From: DASPJR01 sp035628505
GTDB taxonomy: Bacteria > Planctomycetota > SZUA-567 > H5-PLA8
Assembly: GCA_035628505.1 (NCBI GenBank)
Contig: DASPJR010000168.1
Coordinates: 1-30,265 of the forward strand
DNA length: 30,265 nucleotides
Direction of reading: 5' to 3'
The position numbers and the translations under genes are program-made. Under the pieces are notes generated by a model. That model was not told where the DNA came from. It ran no database searches and was given only the letters and a program-made list of their open reading frames with translations. Of this stretch, positions 8,896 through 16,645 are shown in pieces (position 1 is the first letter of the stretch; each line of letters starts with the position of its first letter).

Positions 8896-10416
8896 ATGGC
8901 TGAGCTTGAAGTCGAGAACCGTGTAGCACCGGCAGCGACAAAGCAGCCGAGCAAAACCGGGCAATGGATGGTCCTGGTAGCTGCGTTCCTGGGCTGGATG
9001 TTCGACGGCATGGAGATGGGAATTTTTCCCATCGCCGCACGCCCGGCCATCCTCGACATGATGAAGATTACAGACAAGGACCCGGCGCGAGTTCATGCGC
9101 TGACCCTGAAGAATGGCACGACCATTCAGGTCCTCGCGATCAACGGTTCCTCGGAAATTTCGCTGGAGGCGGCGCATATTTCCGGCGGCGCGGTGACGAC
9201 CTCTGGTGAAAAATTGACGCTCGCCGCCGGCGATGTGACGGCGCACACGGCATCGCAGATTCTTCCAGCGGAGCTGCCGGAGGCAGGCTCGGCCGAGTTG
9301 AAGAAAATCCGTAATGGAATCGTGGCCAAATGGATGGGCGCTGTAACGGCGCTGTTTCTGTTCGGGGCTGCCGCGGGCGGACTGGCGTTTGGCTGGCTGG
9401 GCGACAAGTTCGGCCGCGTGCGCGCAATGACCATCAGCGTGCTCGTCTATTCGCTATTCACCGGCGCAGGCTACTTTGCGCAGGAACCTTGGCACCTTGG
9501 ACTTTTCCGCTTTATCGCTGCGCTGGGCATGGGCGGCGAGTGGTCGCTGGGCGTGGCGCTGATTATGGAATGCTGGCCGGAAAAACACCGGCCGATTCTT
9601 GCCGGACTCATCGGCGCTGCAGCGAACGTGGGCTTTGCAATCGTCGGAGCGATGACGATCTTCAAGCCCGTTAAGGCCGACGACTGGCGCTGGTTGATGC
9701 TCACCGGCGCATTCCCCGCGATTCTGACGTTTTTTATCCGCCTCTTCGTGCCGGAATCCGAGAAGTGGCAGGAATCAGTAAAGAAGGAAGAGAGCAAAGG
9801 CAACAAGACGAGCCCGGTGGTGGAGATATTCTCCGGCGCGCTGCTGAGCAAAACGCTTCTGGCGATCGTCTTCGCATCGGTCGCACTGGTTGGCACGTGG
9901 GGCTCGGTGCAGCAGATCCCGGCCTGGGTGGACCAGTTCAGCAAAGATCCCTCTCACAAATCCTGGGCGCAGCTCGTCCTGGCGCTTGGCGCCATCGTCG
10001 GCAGCCTCGTGGCTCCGCTGTTTGGAAACCTGCTCGGCCGCCGCTGGACATACTTCCTGCTCTGCGTGAGCTCGCTAGCTGTGTGCGCGTGGCTCTTCAA
10101 CGGCTTCAATTCGTTTTCGAATTCTTTCCTGGTCGTCTGCGGACTGGCTGGCGGCCTGACCGCCGCGTTTTACGGCTGGCTGCCGTTGTATCTTCCGGAA
10201 CTTTTCCCAACGCGTGTGCGTGCCACCGGCCAGGGATTGTGCTTCAACTTCGGCCGCATCTTCACCGGCATTGCCGTGCTGAACATGGGCACCATCATCG
10301 GCTACTACAACGGGAACTGGGGCCAGATGTGCTCGTTCATCTCGATGGTGTACGTTTTCGGCATGCTCTTCATCTGGCTGGCGCCGGAGACCAAAGGCAA
10401 GCCGCTGCCGGAGTGA
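8896..10416 (+). CDS. Major facilitator superfamily transporter with large first loop
   Basis: 506 residues with about 12 membrane segments. The sugar/organic-anion MFS signature GWLGDKFGRVRA (166-177) lies after the second segment, a GMGGEWSLGVALIMECWPEKHR stretch matches the fourth-fifth segments, and ELFPTRVRATGQG in the C-terminal half resembles SLC22/sialic-acid-type transporters. Unusually, residues 55-142 form an 88-residue loop between segments 1 and 2 (normally about 20-30), apparently beta-rich (LTLKNGTTIQVLAI, ISLEAAHISGGAV, KLTLAAGDV). I chose ATG 8896; the TTG at 8878 adds six residues. No clear ribosome site. Substrate unknown; the next gene on the same strand is an enolase-superfamily enzyme, which suggests a sugar acid. 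Confidence 0.9.
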   Translation: MAELEVENRVAPAATKQPSKTGQWMVLVAAFLGWMFDGMEMGIFPIAARPAILDMMKITDKDPARVHALTLKNGTTIQVLAINGSSEISLEAAHISGGAVTTSGEKLTLAAGDVTAHTASQILPAELPEAGSAELKKIRNGIVAKWMGAVTALFLFGAAAGGLAFGWLGDKFGRVRAMTISVLVYSLFTGAGYFAQEPWHLGLFRFIAALGMGGEWSLGVALIMECWPEKHRPILAGLIGAAANVGFAIVGAMTIFKPVKADDWRWLMLTGAFPAILTFFIRLFVPESEKWQESVKKEESKGNKTSPVVEIFSGALLSKTLLAIVFASVALVGTWGSVQQIPAWVDQFSKDPSHKSWAQLVLALGAIVGSLVAPLFGNLLGRRWTYFLLCVSSLAVCAWLFNGFNSFSNSFLVVCGLAGGLTAAFYGWLPLYLPELFPTRVRATGQGLCFNFGRIFTGIAVLNMGTIIGYYNGNWGQMCSFISMVYVFGMLFIWLAPETKGKPLPE

Positions 10417-10432
10417 TTCAATTGCGGCTTTA

Positions 10433-10497
10433 GAATTTCGGATTGCGGATTGGCAGGGCAGCAATTTGAAAATCCAATCCGAAATCCGCAAGTCCAA
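10433..10497. repeat. Inverted repeat, TTCGGATT-type words, behind the MFS gene
   Basis: A perfect 10-bp pair, ATTTCGGATT (10435-10444) with AATCCGAAAT (10476-10485), lies inside a longer imperfect palindrome between the MFS stop and the next gene. The words resemble those at 2836-3011 and 24984-25130. In RNA it would form a hairpin between the two genes. Confidence 0.7.
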
Positions 10498-10506
10498 AGA
10501 CGAATT

Positions 10507-11910
10507 ATGAAAACAGATATCCGCTGCGTTGCTTCTGAGCTCTACTTTCTCCCCGTGCAGACGCGTGTGCCGCTCAAGTTCGGCCACGAACTGCTCACGT
10601 CCGCGACGATCGGCCGCGTGCGGCTGCGGGTTCAGGATTCGTCCGGCCGCAGCGCTGAAGGCTGGGGCGAGACGCCGCTGAGCGTCCAGTGGGTCTGGCC
10701 CGGCTCGCTTCCTTACGAGGAACGCCACGAAGCGCTCAAAGCATTCACCATTCGCCTGGCGGCCGAGTGGCCCCGCTTCAACTCGAGCGGACATCCGCTT
10801 GAAGTCGGCTACGCCTTCCAGCGCGAGCGGCTCTTGCCCGTGCTTAAGGAGTTTAATGCTTCGCGGGCGGGCCGCGAAATGCCGCTGCTGGCCGCGCTGA
10901 TCTGCTGCTCCCTTTTCGATATCGCGCTTCATGATGCTTTCGGCGTGCTGCACGAGATTCCCATCTATCAGACGTACAACGCGCGTTTCATGAACCGCGA
11001 CCTGGCCTGGTTCCTCACGCCGGCGGCGGACACGAACGTAAGCTTCAGCGGCAAGTACCCGTCGGATTTTCTCGATGCCGCGCCCGCGACGCCGCTGCCT
11101 GTGTGGCACTTGGTCGGCGGCGTCGATGCGCTGGATGCCGCGGATCTGGCCGCCGCGAAAGATATTCCGAGGGACGGATACCCGGTCACGCTTGCCGAAT
11201 GGATTCAGCGCGATGGCCTCAAGTGCCTTAAAGTCAAACTGCGCGGCAATGATGAGGCGTGGGATTACGAGCGCCTTGTTCGCGTCGGCAGGATTGCGAT
11301 CGAGCAAAACGCGGACTGGCTCTCGGCCGACTTCAACTGCACCGCAAAAAATACAGAGTACGTCAACGCGATTCTCGACCGCCTCCTGAAAGAACAGCCG
11401 CGAATTTACGGCATGATCCTCTATGTCGAGCAGCCGTTTCCATACGAGCTTGAAGAGCACCGCATGGATGTTCGCAGCGTCTCCGCGCGCAAGCCTCTCT
11501 TTCTGGACGAGAGCGCGCATGACTGGCAGATGGTCGCGCTCGGGCGCAGTCTCGGCTGGACCGGCGTGGCGCTGAAAACATGCAAGACGCAGACCGGCGC
11601 GATTCTTTCGCTCTGCTGGGCGCGCGCACACGGCATGACGTTGATGGTCCAGGATCTCACCAACCCGATGCTGGCGATGATCCCGCATGTCCAGCTCGCA
11701 GCATACGGCCGCACGATCATGGGCGTCGAATGCAACGCCATGCAGTTCTACCCGAAGGCCTCCGTTGCCGAAGAGAGCGTGCATCCGGGAATCTACGCGC
11801 GCCGCAACGGCGTGCTCGATCTCTCATCGATCCGCGGCCCTGGCTTCGGCTACCGGGTGAGCGAAATCCGCCGCGAATTGCCTGCGGCGGTTGCCACGCA
11901 CGGGTTCTAA
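10507..11910 (+). CDS. Enolase-superfamily enzyme (mandelate racemase/muconate lactonizing type)
   Basis: 467 residues, longer than the usual 350-400. A capping N-terminal domain (RVPLKFGHELL...VRLRV) precedes the TIM barrel. Barrel catalytic positions are visible: K242 and K244 (LKVKLRG) at the end of the second strand, metal ligands D275 (SADFN), E308 (YVEQPF) and D334 (FLDES), then K357/K360 (VALKTCKTQTG). A KxK pair with a later Lys matches the muconate-lactonizing/dipeptide-epimerase subgroups, but the reaction cannot be assigned. An insertion around 170-225 (FLTPAADTNV to DLAAAKDIP) accounts for the length. ATG 10507 was chosen because the preceding frame is repeat sequence. It is on the same strand as the MFS gene, separated by a 90-base repeat, so a transport-catabolism pair is plausible. 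Confidence 0.85.
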   Translation: MKTDIRCVASELYFLPVQTRVPLKFGHELLTSATIGRVRLRVQDSSGRSAEGWGETPLSVQWVWPGSLPYEERHEALKAFTIRLAAEWPRFNSSGHPLEVGYAFQRERLLPVLKEFNASRAGREMPLLAALICCSLFDIALHDAFGVLHEIPIYQTYNARFMNRDLAWFLTPAADTNVSFSGKYPSDFLDAAPATPLPVWHLVGGVDALDAADLAAAKDIPRDGYPVTLAEWIQRDGLKCLKVKLRGNDEAWDYERLVRVGRIAIEQNADWLSADFNCTAKNTEYVNAILDRLLKEQPRIYGMILYVEQPFPYELEEHRMDVRSVSARKPLFLDESAHDWQMVALGRSLGWTGVALKTCKTQTGAILSLCWARAHGMTLMVQDLTNPMLAMIPHVQLAAYGRTIMGVECNAMQFYPKASVAEESVHPGIYARRNGVLDLSSIRGPGFGYRVSEIRRELPAAVATHGF

Positions 11911-11932
11911 ATCGATTCAAACGCGGTATTGT

Positions 11933-12103
11933 CCGTCACCCGTCACCCTGCTTTGTAGAAATGCCCTAAACTTCTAAACGCCAAGGACGCGGAGAACGCC
12001 AAGATCGCCAAGGTTGTCCTCATGTTCTTTCTCGGCGCCCTTGGCGTTCTTGGCGTACTTGGCGTTGAAAGAAGACGTTTTCTACAGAGCACCGTCACCC
12101 GAC
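11933..12103. repeat. Composite repeat: CCGTCAC words and CTTGGCGT/ACGCCAAG palindrome
   Basis: Two CCGTCAC words (11933-11946) start the block. Then ACGCCAAG-type words (11978-12013) are mirrored by CTTGGCGTT, CTTGGCGTA and CTTGGCGTT (12040-12066). The palindrome is closed further out by GTAGAAA (11955-11961) pairing with TTTCTAC (12079-12085), and another CCGTCACCCG follows at 12092. It fills the space between the enolase-type gene and the TVP38 gene; an ORF through it starting at 12014 is a by-product. Confidence 0.8.
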
Positions 12104-12121
12104 ACGTCTCATTCGGGCGTC

Positions 12122-12150
12122 TTGGCGCGATGGCGGTTTTCCTTTACACT
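12122..12150 (+). promoter_or_regulatory. Candidate promoter of the TVP38 gene
   Basis: TTGGCG (12122-12127), a 17-base spacer and TACACT (12145-12150). The ATG at 12161 follows after 10 bases and there is no Shine-Dalgarno sequence, which suggests leaderless translation. Inferred from sequence only. Confidence 0.45.
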
Positions 12151-12160
12151 CGAGTCCGCC

Positions 12161-12799
12161 ATGAAACGCTACCTCGTCGTCTTTGTTTTCATGATCGTCC
12201 TGCTGACGCTCATGTTTCTCGCCGCACAAGCGTTGCAGATCCCGCTCATTAACGACCCGAGCGAACTCATGAGACAAGGCAAGTGGCAGGCGGCGCTCAT
12301 CGGCATCGGGCTGCTGATGTCCGACACGTTTCTTCCGGTTCCCTCCAGCATCGTGATGATCGCGCACGGCTGGGCCTTCGGTATTCTGCTGGGCACATGC
12401 GCATCGCTGGTTGGAACCATGGGCGGGGCGGCCGTCGGATTTTTCATCGCGCGGAAATCCAACAAGCTGCTCAGCCGCTTCATTTCCGATGACGAACGCG
12501 CGCAGGCCGACGCGGTTCTGAAGAAATACGGCGCGCTGGCAATCATCGTTTCGCGCCCGATCCCCCTGCTGGCCGAGGCCATTATTCTCATCGCGGGAAC
12601 GTCCAGCATGTCCTGGCGCATGATGCTGCTCGCGGCGTTTGCCGGGAACCTTCCAGCGTCGCTGATCTACGCCATTGCCGGCGCAACGGCGAAGACGATT
12701 GACAACTGGGCGCTGATGTTCGGCCTGGTTATCGCGGTCTGTGGCGTGTTCTGGTTCCTCGGCAAAGCCCTGCAGAAGACGGGCGTGCTGGAGCCGTAG
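12161..12799 (+). CDS. TVP38/TMEM64 (VTT domain) membrane protein
   Basis: 212 residues with about six hydrophobic segments. The first is KRYLVVFVFMIVLLTLMFLAAQAL. The VTT/SNARE-associated core is recognisable in SDTFLPVPSSIVMIAHGWAFG, GTCASLVGTMGGAAVGFFIARK and SRPIPLLAEAIILIAGTSSM, the last corresponding to the conserved R-x-P-x-(P/L)-x-E loop of the DedA/TVP38 group. These proteins are polytopic inner-membrane proteins, some acting as lipid scramblases or flippases, and their substrate is usually unknown. Start at ATG 12161 because the upstream frame lies in repeat DNA and a promoter-like sequence sits just before it. It is convergent with the PQQ-like gene. Confidence 0.85.
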   Translation: MKRYLVVFVFMIVLLTLMFLAAQALQIPLINDPSELMRQGKWQAALIGIGLLMSDTFLPVPSSIVMIAHGWAFGILLGTCASLVGTMGGAAVGFFIARKSNKLLSRFISDDERAQADAVLKKYGALAIIVSRPIPLLAEAIILIAGTSSMSWRMMLLAAFAGNLPASLIYAIAGATAKTIDNWALMFGLVIAVCGVFWFLGKALQKTGVLEP

Positions 12800-12841
12800 C
12801 GCTTTTCTGGCAAACGCGGAAAACCGTCTCTTGCAAGAAGC

Positions 12842-12906
12842 CGTTACCCCTAACCCGGCACTCGCTGCGCTCGTGTCCGCCCTCTTCCGGGAGGGGAGAG
12901 GGAGTG
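12842..12906. repeat. CTCTTCCGGGAGGGGAGAGGG-class repeat between convergent genes
   Basis: A GC-rich element with TAACCCGGCACTCGC at the left and a CCCTC-TTCC-GGGAGGG hairpin at the right, ending directly at the stop codon (12907) of the PQQ-like gene. It belongs to the same family as the element embedded in the gene at 28819-29553 (both contain CCCTC.../GGGAGAGG). It may serve as a shared terminator of the convergent pair. Confidence 0.65.
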
Positions 12907-14472
12907 TTACTCTCCGCGTAAATCGTAGCACAGCAGGCGCGGGCCAGTGGTGTTGCTCGCGTGGTTCTGGCTGATGTACAGCAGCCCCCGGCTGACGACC
13001 GGCAGCGACCATGTCTCCTGCGCGGCAAACAGCCACGTGCGGGCCAGCTCCGTGCAGCCTTCGGGCGTGAGATTCAGCCATGCCAGATGACCGACTTCGC
13101 CCAGCACCAGGTACGAGCCGTCGGCCTGCAGGATGGATGCGCGGAACGGCCCACCGCGGAATTTCTGCTGTCGGCCTTTCACGGTGAGGACGTCTTCCCA
13201 TTCGATGGTCTTGCGCCACATTTCCTTGCCGCTCTTAAGTTCGTAGCAGACGAGCCCGGCGTTCTGCATGTGACGGCCTTCGAACGCGTACAGGTAGCCA
13301 TCCTTGTGAACCGGCGTCATCCAGTGCAATCCAAAATTGTCGCTGTCCTCGCCGTTCTTCCAGGCCACCTCGAAAGAAAAATCAGGCTTGATCGTCAGCA
13401 GCGCGTTGCCGGTGCAGTACGTGGCTGAAATAAAAACCTGGTTGCCGATCACCACAGGGTTCGCGGCGTTGACGGACTCGGCCGTTTTGCTTCGCCAGAA
13501 AAAGCGGAAATCGATTTTGCCATTCTCCGGATCGATGCAGAGCAGCCCGCCGGTAGGCGGCCGGCTTTCACCTCCGGCAAAAACGAAGACGCGCCGCTTG
13601 CCGTGAATCGTGGCCGGCACGGGCGAAGAATAGCTTGCGCCCCACTGCTCGTCGCAGCCCCACAGCATTTTGCCGGTCATTTTGTCGAACGCTGCCACGC
13701 CCGGGCCGCCGGGCGCGCCGACGTTAATGATCAGTCGGTCGCCTTCCAGCAGCGGCGTCGAGCCCACGCCGAAAAAGTTCTGTGTGACCTTGAACTCGCT
13801 GACGAGATCGCGCTTCCAGATCAGCTGGCCGGTCGTAAGTTTGAGACAGTGCAGCTTGCCTTCGGCGCCAAACGTGTAGACGCGGTCGGCATCAATGACC
13901 GGACTGGCGCGGGGGCCGTCGTTGTAACCGTAGCGGTCCGTGTACGCCGTCGGGTACGCAAACTTCCAGTAGCGTGCTCCGTCTTCGGGCCGGAGGCACT
14001 CCACGATCTCCTCGCCGGCGACGCGGTGCAGATAAACGAGACGCTCGCCTTGAATCGCCGGAGACGAGTAGCCGGTGCCGCGCGCGAACTCCCACAGCAG
14101 AGTCGGCCCGCCTGCGGGCCACTTCTTGAGCAGCTTGGTTTCGGTCGAAACCGCGTTGTGCGTGGGCCCGATAAAGGAGAGCCAGTCGTGCGTCACCGCT
14201 CCGGCCGGAAGAGCTTTCGGCTTGGCGTGCACTTTGACGTCGGGGTTGGCCACCGCTTCCGGCGCAGCCATCTCCTTTAAGGGGGCCAGAACCGGCGGCG
14301 CGGGATCGGAGAACTCAGCGGCGTGAGCAGCGAACTTCACGACGAGCAGAAAGACGAAGACGCCGCAGACGATGCAGCGCAGCCGCAGAGATCGCTTAAG
14401 CTGTAAAATATTGCACCTCCGTGCACTCGTAGCGCAAGCTGTTAAATTGCGCAGCTTTCGCACAACCAACAA
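12907..14472 (-). CDS. Secreted PQQ-binding-like beta-propeller protein
   Basis: About 500-520 residues. After a hydrophobic export signal (CIVCGVFVFLLVVKFAAHA) and a proline/alanine-rich linker come repeated propeller blades of the PQQ-like type: GPTLLWEFARGTGYSSPAI, GERLVYLHRVAGEEIVECLRPEDGARYWKF, DRVYTFGAEGKLHCLKLTTGQLIWKRDL, GVAAFDKMTGKMLWG, GLVCYELKSGKEMWRK. The 'L...(T/S)Gk..W' pattern is seen in at least five blades. Such proteins (outer-membrane assembly or alcohol-dehydrogenase-like) are common in planctomycete/verrucomicrobial exoproteomes; PQQ binding is not proven. Start uncertain: the coordinates use a TTG at 14472, but a GGAGG (14416-14420) lies 6 bases before an in-frame ATT at 14409, which would give a cleaner signal peptide. 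Confidence 0.88.
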   Translation of the reverse strand: MLVVRKLRNLTACATSARRCNILQLKRSLRLRCIVCGVFVFLLVVKFAAHAAEFSDPAPPVLAPLKEMAAPEAVANPDVKVHAKPKALPAGAVTHDWLSFIGPTHNAVSTETKLLKKWPAGGPTLLWEFARGTGYSSPAIQGERLVYLHRVAGEEIVECLRPEDGARYWKFAYPTAYTDRYGYNDGPRASPVIDADRVYTFGAEGKLHCLKLTTGQLIWKRDLVSEFKVTQNFFGVGSTPLLEGDRLIINVGAPGGPGVAAFDKMTGKMLWGCDEQWGASYSSPVPATIHGKRRVFVFAGGESRPPTGGLLCIDPENGKIDFRFFWRSKTAESVNAANPVVIGNQVFISATYCTGNALLTIKPDFSFEVAWKNGEDSDNFGLHWMTPVHKDGYLYAFEGRHMQNAGLVCYELKSGKEMWRKTIEWEDVLTVKGRQQKFRGGPFRASILQADGSYLVLGEVGHLAWLNLTPEGCTELARTWLFAAQETWSLPVVSRGLLYISQNHASNTTGPRLLCYDLRGE

Positions 14473-14504
14473 ATCTCTTGTCCAATCACTCGCTTCGCTC
14501 GAGG

Positions 14505-14590
14505 AGTCCTAACCGTCTACTCGCAGGGAGGATGCCTGCGCTACGATTGTTGCTGCAAACTTTTGCACACGTGCAGGCTGCTTTGGACCC
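14505..14590. repeat. GCAGG...CCTGC repeat upstream of the PQQ-like and SGNH genes
   Basis: A stem CGCAGG (14522-14527) with CCTGCG (14535-14540) and a 7-base loop, followed by GCTACG and TGCAAACTTTTGCA. This is an imported-looking short palindromic element; elements of the form 'gcaggatgcctgcgctac' are common in intergenic DNA of environmental genomes (recollection, not searched). Nothing else is identified in this 252-base gap except the promoter region of the next gene. Confidence 0.5.
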
Positions 14591-14668
14591 TCGAAACCGG
14601 CGCTCCGAACTATACCCTAATATAGACGCGTCCGCTTCAACTTTATTGCGCGAAATCCAGCCAAATTC

Positions 14669-14697
14669 CCGGCATCGGAAGACACCTTTAATACACT
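14669..14697 (+). promoter_or_regulatory. Candidate promoter of the SGNH hydrolase gene
   Basis: CCGGCA (14669-14674), a 17-base spacer and TACACT (14692-14697). A start near 14704 would leave a leader of about 20 bases containing the AAAGGA ribosome site. Inferred from sequence only. Confidence 0.35.
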
Positions 14698-14724
14698 TCA
14701 ACCAACAGAAAGGAACTCCGATAA

Positions 14725-15414
14725 ATGCGCATTCGACTTCTGCTCGCCACTGTCCTGTTCGTTCAGGTTACGTCCTTTGCGGCGGACGCGAAGCTGCGAG
14801 ACGACATCAAAGCCGACCGCGTGCTCTTTTTAGGCAACAGCATTACCCGGCACGGAGTGCTCGAAAAAATCGGCTGGACCACTGAGTGGGGCATGGCGGC
14901 AAGCGCTGAAGAAAAAGACTACGTCCACCTGGTCGCCAGCGCGCTTGGCGAACTGCGCGGTAAGAAACCAGAGATACACATCAAAAATATCGCGGACTTC
15001 GAACGCACTCTCGCGACCTACGACATCAATGAAATGCTCAAGGAAGCCTTCGCGTTCAAGCCGGATCTTGTCATCCTCGCGATTGGCGAAAACGTGCCGG
15101 GAATGAAAAACGATGCTGACAAGGCGCTGCTGAAAGGAAAAGTGTCGGAGCTGCTCGCGAAGCTGAAAGAGAACAGCAAGCCCGTGATTATCGTGCGCGG
15201 CTGCTTCTGGACGGATAAGGCCAAAGACGAGGCGCTGCAGCAGGCCTGCGCATCCGCCGGCGGCACGTTCGTGGACATCAGCGCGCTTGGAAAGGATGAG
15301 TCGAACTACGCGCGCAGCGAGAGAAAGTTCCAGCACGATGGCGTCGCGGCGCATCCGGGCGACAAAGGCATGAAAGCCATCGCTGATGCCATCGTTGCGG
15401 CGATGAAGAAGTAG
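14725..15414 (+). CDS. Secreted SGNH/GDSL-type hydrolase
   Basis: 229 residues starting at an ATG behind AAAGGA. Signal peptide RIRLLLATVLFVQVTSFAA, cleavage near 20. Block I is LFLGNSITRHG with the nucleophile serine (S39), block III is AIGEN(V)P, and block V is DGVAAHPGDKGM with the catalytic D205/H210 pair. The fold is that of lysophospholipase/esterase-like SGNH enzymes; related secreted members in polysaccharide degraders are often carbohydrate deacetylases (acetylxylan esterase). The N in block III replaces the usual glycine-x-asparagine spacing only slightly. It is separated from galT by a repeat, so a shared transcript is uncertain. Confidence 0.88.
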   Translation: MRIRLLLATVLFVQVTSFAADAKLRDDIKADRVLFLGNSITRHGVLEKIGWTTEWGMAASAEEKDYVHLVASALGELRGKKPEIHIKNIADFERTLATYDINEMLKEAFAFKPDLVILAIGENVPGMKNDADKALLKGKVSELLAKLKENSKPVIIVRGCFWTDKAKDEALQQACASAGGTFVDISALGKDESNYARSERKFQHDGVAAHPGDKGMKAIADAIVAAMKK

Positions 15415-15421
15415 GCTTCAA

Positions 15422-15540
15422 TTCACCGCGGAGGCGCAGCGACGCGGCGAACTGCGAAACATCTTTTCTAGTTGTACTCTGCGCCTCCGCGCCTTTGCGG
15501 TGAAAAGAGGCTGTTCTTTGCGTCTTTGCGGCTTTGCGTG
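15422..15540. repeat. GCGGAGGCGCAG / CTGCGCCTCCGC palindrome with GCTTTGCG words
   Basis: The left arm TTCACCGCGGAGGCGCAG (15422-15439) is mirrored by CTGCGCCTCCGCG...GTGAA (15479-15504) with an 8-base interruption, followed by CTTTGCG words at 15516-15539. It begins 7 bases after the SGNH stop and ends at the galT promoter. Confidence 0.8.
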
Positions 15541-15553
15541 AGACGAGTAAACT
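15526..15553 (+). promoter_or_regulatory. Candidate promoter of galT
   Basis: TTGCGG (15526-15531, inside the repeat), a 16-base spacer and TAAACT (15548-15553), with 10 bases to the ATG and no Shine-Dalgarno sequence. Weak -35 match. Confidence 0.3.
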
Positions 15554-15563
15554 TCCGCTCATC

Positions 15564-16589
15564 ATGTGGGAACAGCGCTATCACCCGTTGCGTGACGAGT
15601 GGGTCATCGTCGCGGCGCATCGCCAGAACCGGCCGTGGATTGGCGAAAAAGTGCAGCGCCTCGAAGCGCCCATTCCCAACTACCTGCCCGATTGCTACCT
15701 CTGCCCCGGCAATACGCGTGTGAGCGGCAGAAAAAATGACGCCTACGCGCAGACGTTCGTCTTCGACAACGACCACCCGTGCGTCGGAATGGACGCGCCG
15801 GCCGAGCTCGCGCCGCCGCCGGGCATTTACCGGAACATGCCCGCACGCGGCATCGCCCGCGTGGTCTGCTATTCACCGCGGCATGATCTGACACTGGCCG
15901 AGCTGGCGCCCTCGGAGATTGAGGTTTTGCTGCGTGTGTGGCAGGAGCAATACCGCGAGCTTGCGGCGCGGCCGGACATCCGTCACGTGCTCATTTTTGA
16001 AAACAAAGGCGACGTCGTCGGCGTCAGCAATCCGCATCCGCATTGCCAGATTTATGCCACCAATTTCGTGTTCAAAACAATCGAGACGGAAGTCCGTGCG
16101 TCGCGCGATTACATGGGTCAAACGGGGCGCGTCCTGTTTCAGGACATCATTGCATCTGAGCGCCAGGATGGGCGGCGGATTCTCGCCGAGAATGCCGGCG
16201 CTATCGCGTTCGTTCCTTATTTCGCGCGCTATGCATACGAAGTGTATGTCGCGCCCAAGGCAACGCATCCCAGCCTTGCCGCGCTCTCAGCAGAGGAGAT
16301 TCGCGATCTGGCGGCGGTTCTGAAGACCACGCTGGTGAAATTCGACAACCTGTGGCAGATGCCCTTTCCATATGTCATGGCACTCCACCAGGCGCCGACA
16401 GATGGCGGAGAATACCACTCATATCACTGCCACATCCAGTTTCATCCACCGCTGCGCAAGCCCAATCTGCTGAAATATCTAGCCGGGCCCGAGATCGGCG
16501 GGGGAAATTTCCTCAGCGACACATGTCCCGAAGAGAAAGCCGCGGAGTTGCAGGCCCTGCCCACGGCACATTACAAGCAGCCTAAGTAG
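15564..16589 (+). CDS. galT: Galactose-1-phosphate uridylyltransferase
   Basis: 341 residues, normal for GalT. The enzyme exchanges UMP between UDP-glucose and galactose-1-phosphate (Leloir pathway, cytoplasm). Visible landmarks: the N-terminal RYHPLRDEWVIVAAHRQNRPW, zinc-site cysteines C44 and C47 (CYLCPGN), and the nucleotidyl-transfer motif NPHPHCQ, in which H160 is the second histidine of the HPH motif and the covalent nucleophile by homology. The second half carries YHSYHCHIQFHPPLRKP. The ATG at 15564 was chosen because homologues begin at the RYHPL segment; upstream in-frame codons fall in repeat sequence. galK, galE and galM are absent, so the rest of the pathway is encoded elsewhere. 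Confidence 0.95.
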   Translation: MWEQRYHPLRDEWVIVAAHRQNRPWIGEKVQRLEAPIPNYLPDCYLCPGNTRVSGRKNDAYAQTFVFDNDHPCVGMDAPAELAPPPGIYRNMPARGIARVVCYSPRHDLTLAELAPSEIEVLLRVWQEQYRELAARPDIRHVLIFENKGDVVGVSNPHPHCQIYATNFVFKTIETEVRASRDYMGQTGRVLFQDIIASERQDGRRILAENAGAIAFVPYFARYAYEVYVAPKATHPSLAALSAEEIRDLAAVLKTTLVKFDNLWQMPFPYVMALHQAPTDGGEYHSYHCHIQFHPPLRKPNLLKYLAGPEIGGGNFLSDTCPEEKAAELQALPTAHYKQPK

Positions 16590-16645
16590 ACTTTCGGTGT
16601 TTCGTTTTTCAACGCTGAATTCGGCTGGGTTGCTGGTACACTACT

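Noticed and set aside
10075..11784. Open frame of 569 codons opposite the MFS and enolase-type genes
   Set aside because: Antisense to two well-supported genes, no recognisable domain.
12014..12160. N-terminal extension of the TVP38 gene
   Set aside because: It reads through the CTTGGCGT palindrome and adds nothing membrane-like; the ATG at 12161 is better.
14486..14701. Minus-strand 71-codon frame ending in SAGILPASRRLG
   Set aside because: The peptide is the translation of the GCAGG...CCTGC repeat, not a gene.
16637..16642. TACACT as a promoter for the histidine kinase gene
   Set aside because: It lies only 3 bases before the ATG, so initiation would fall inside the gene, and no -35 match was found.
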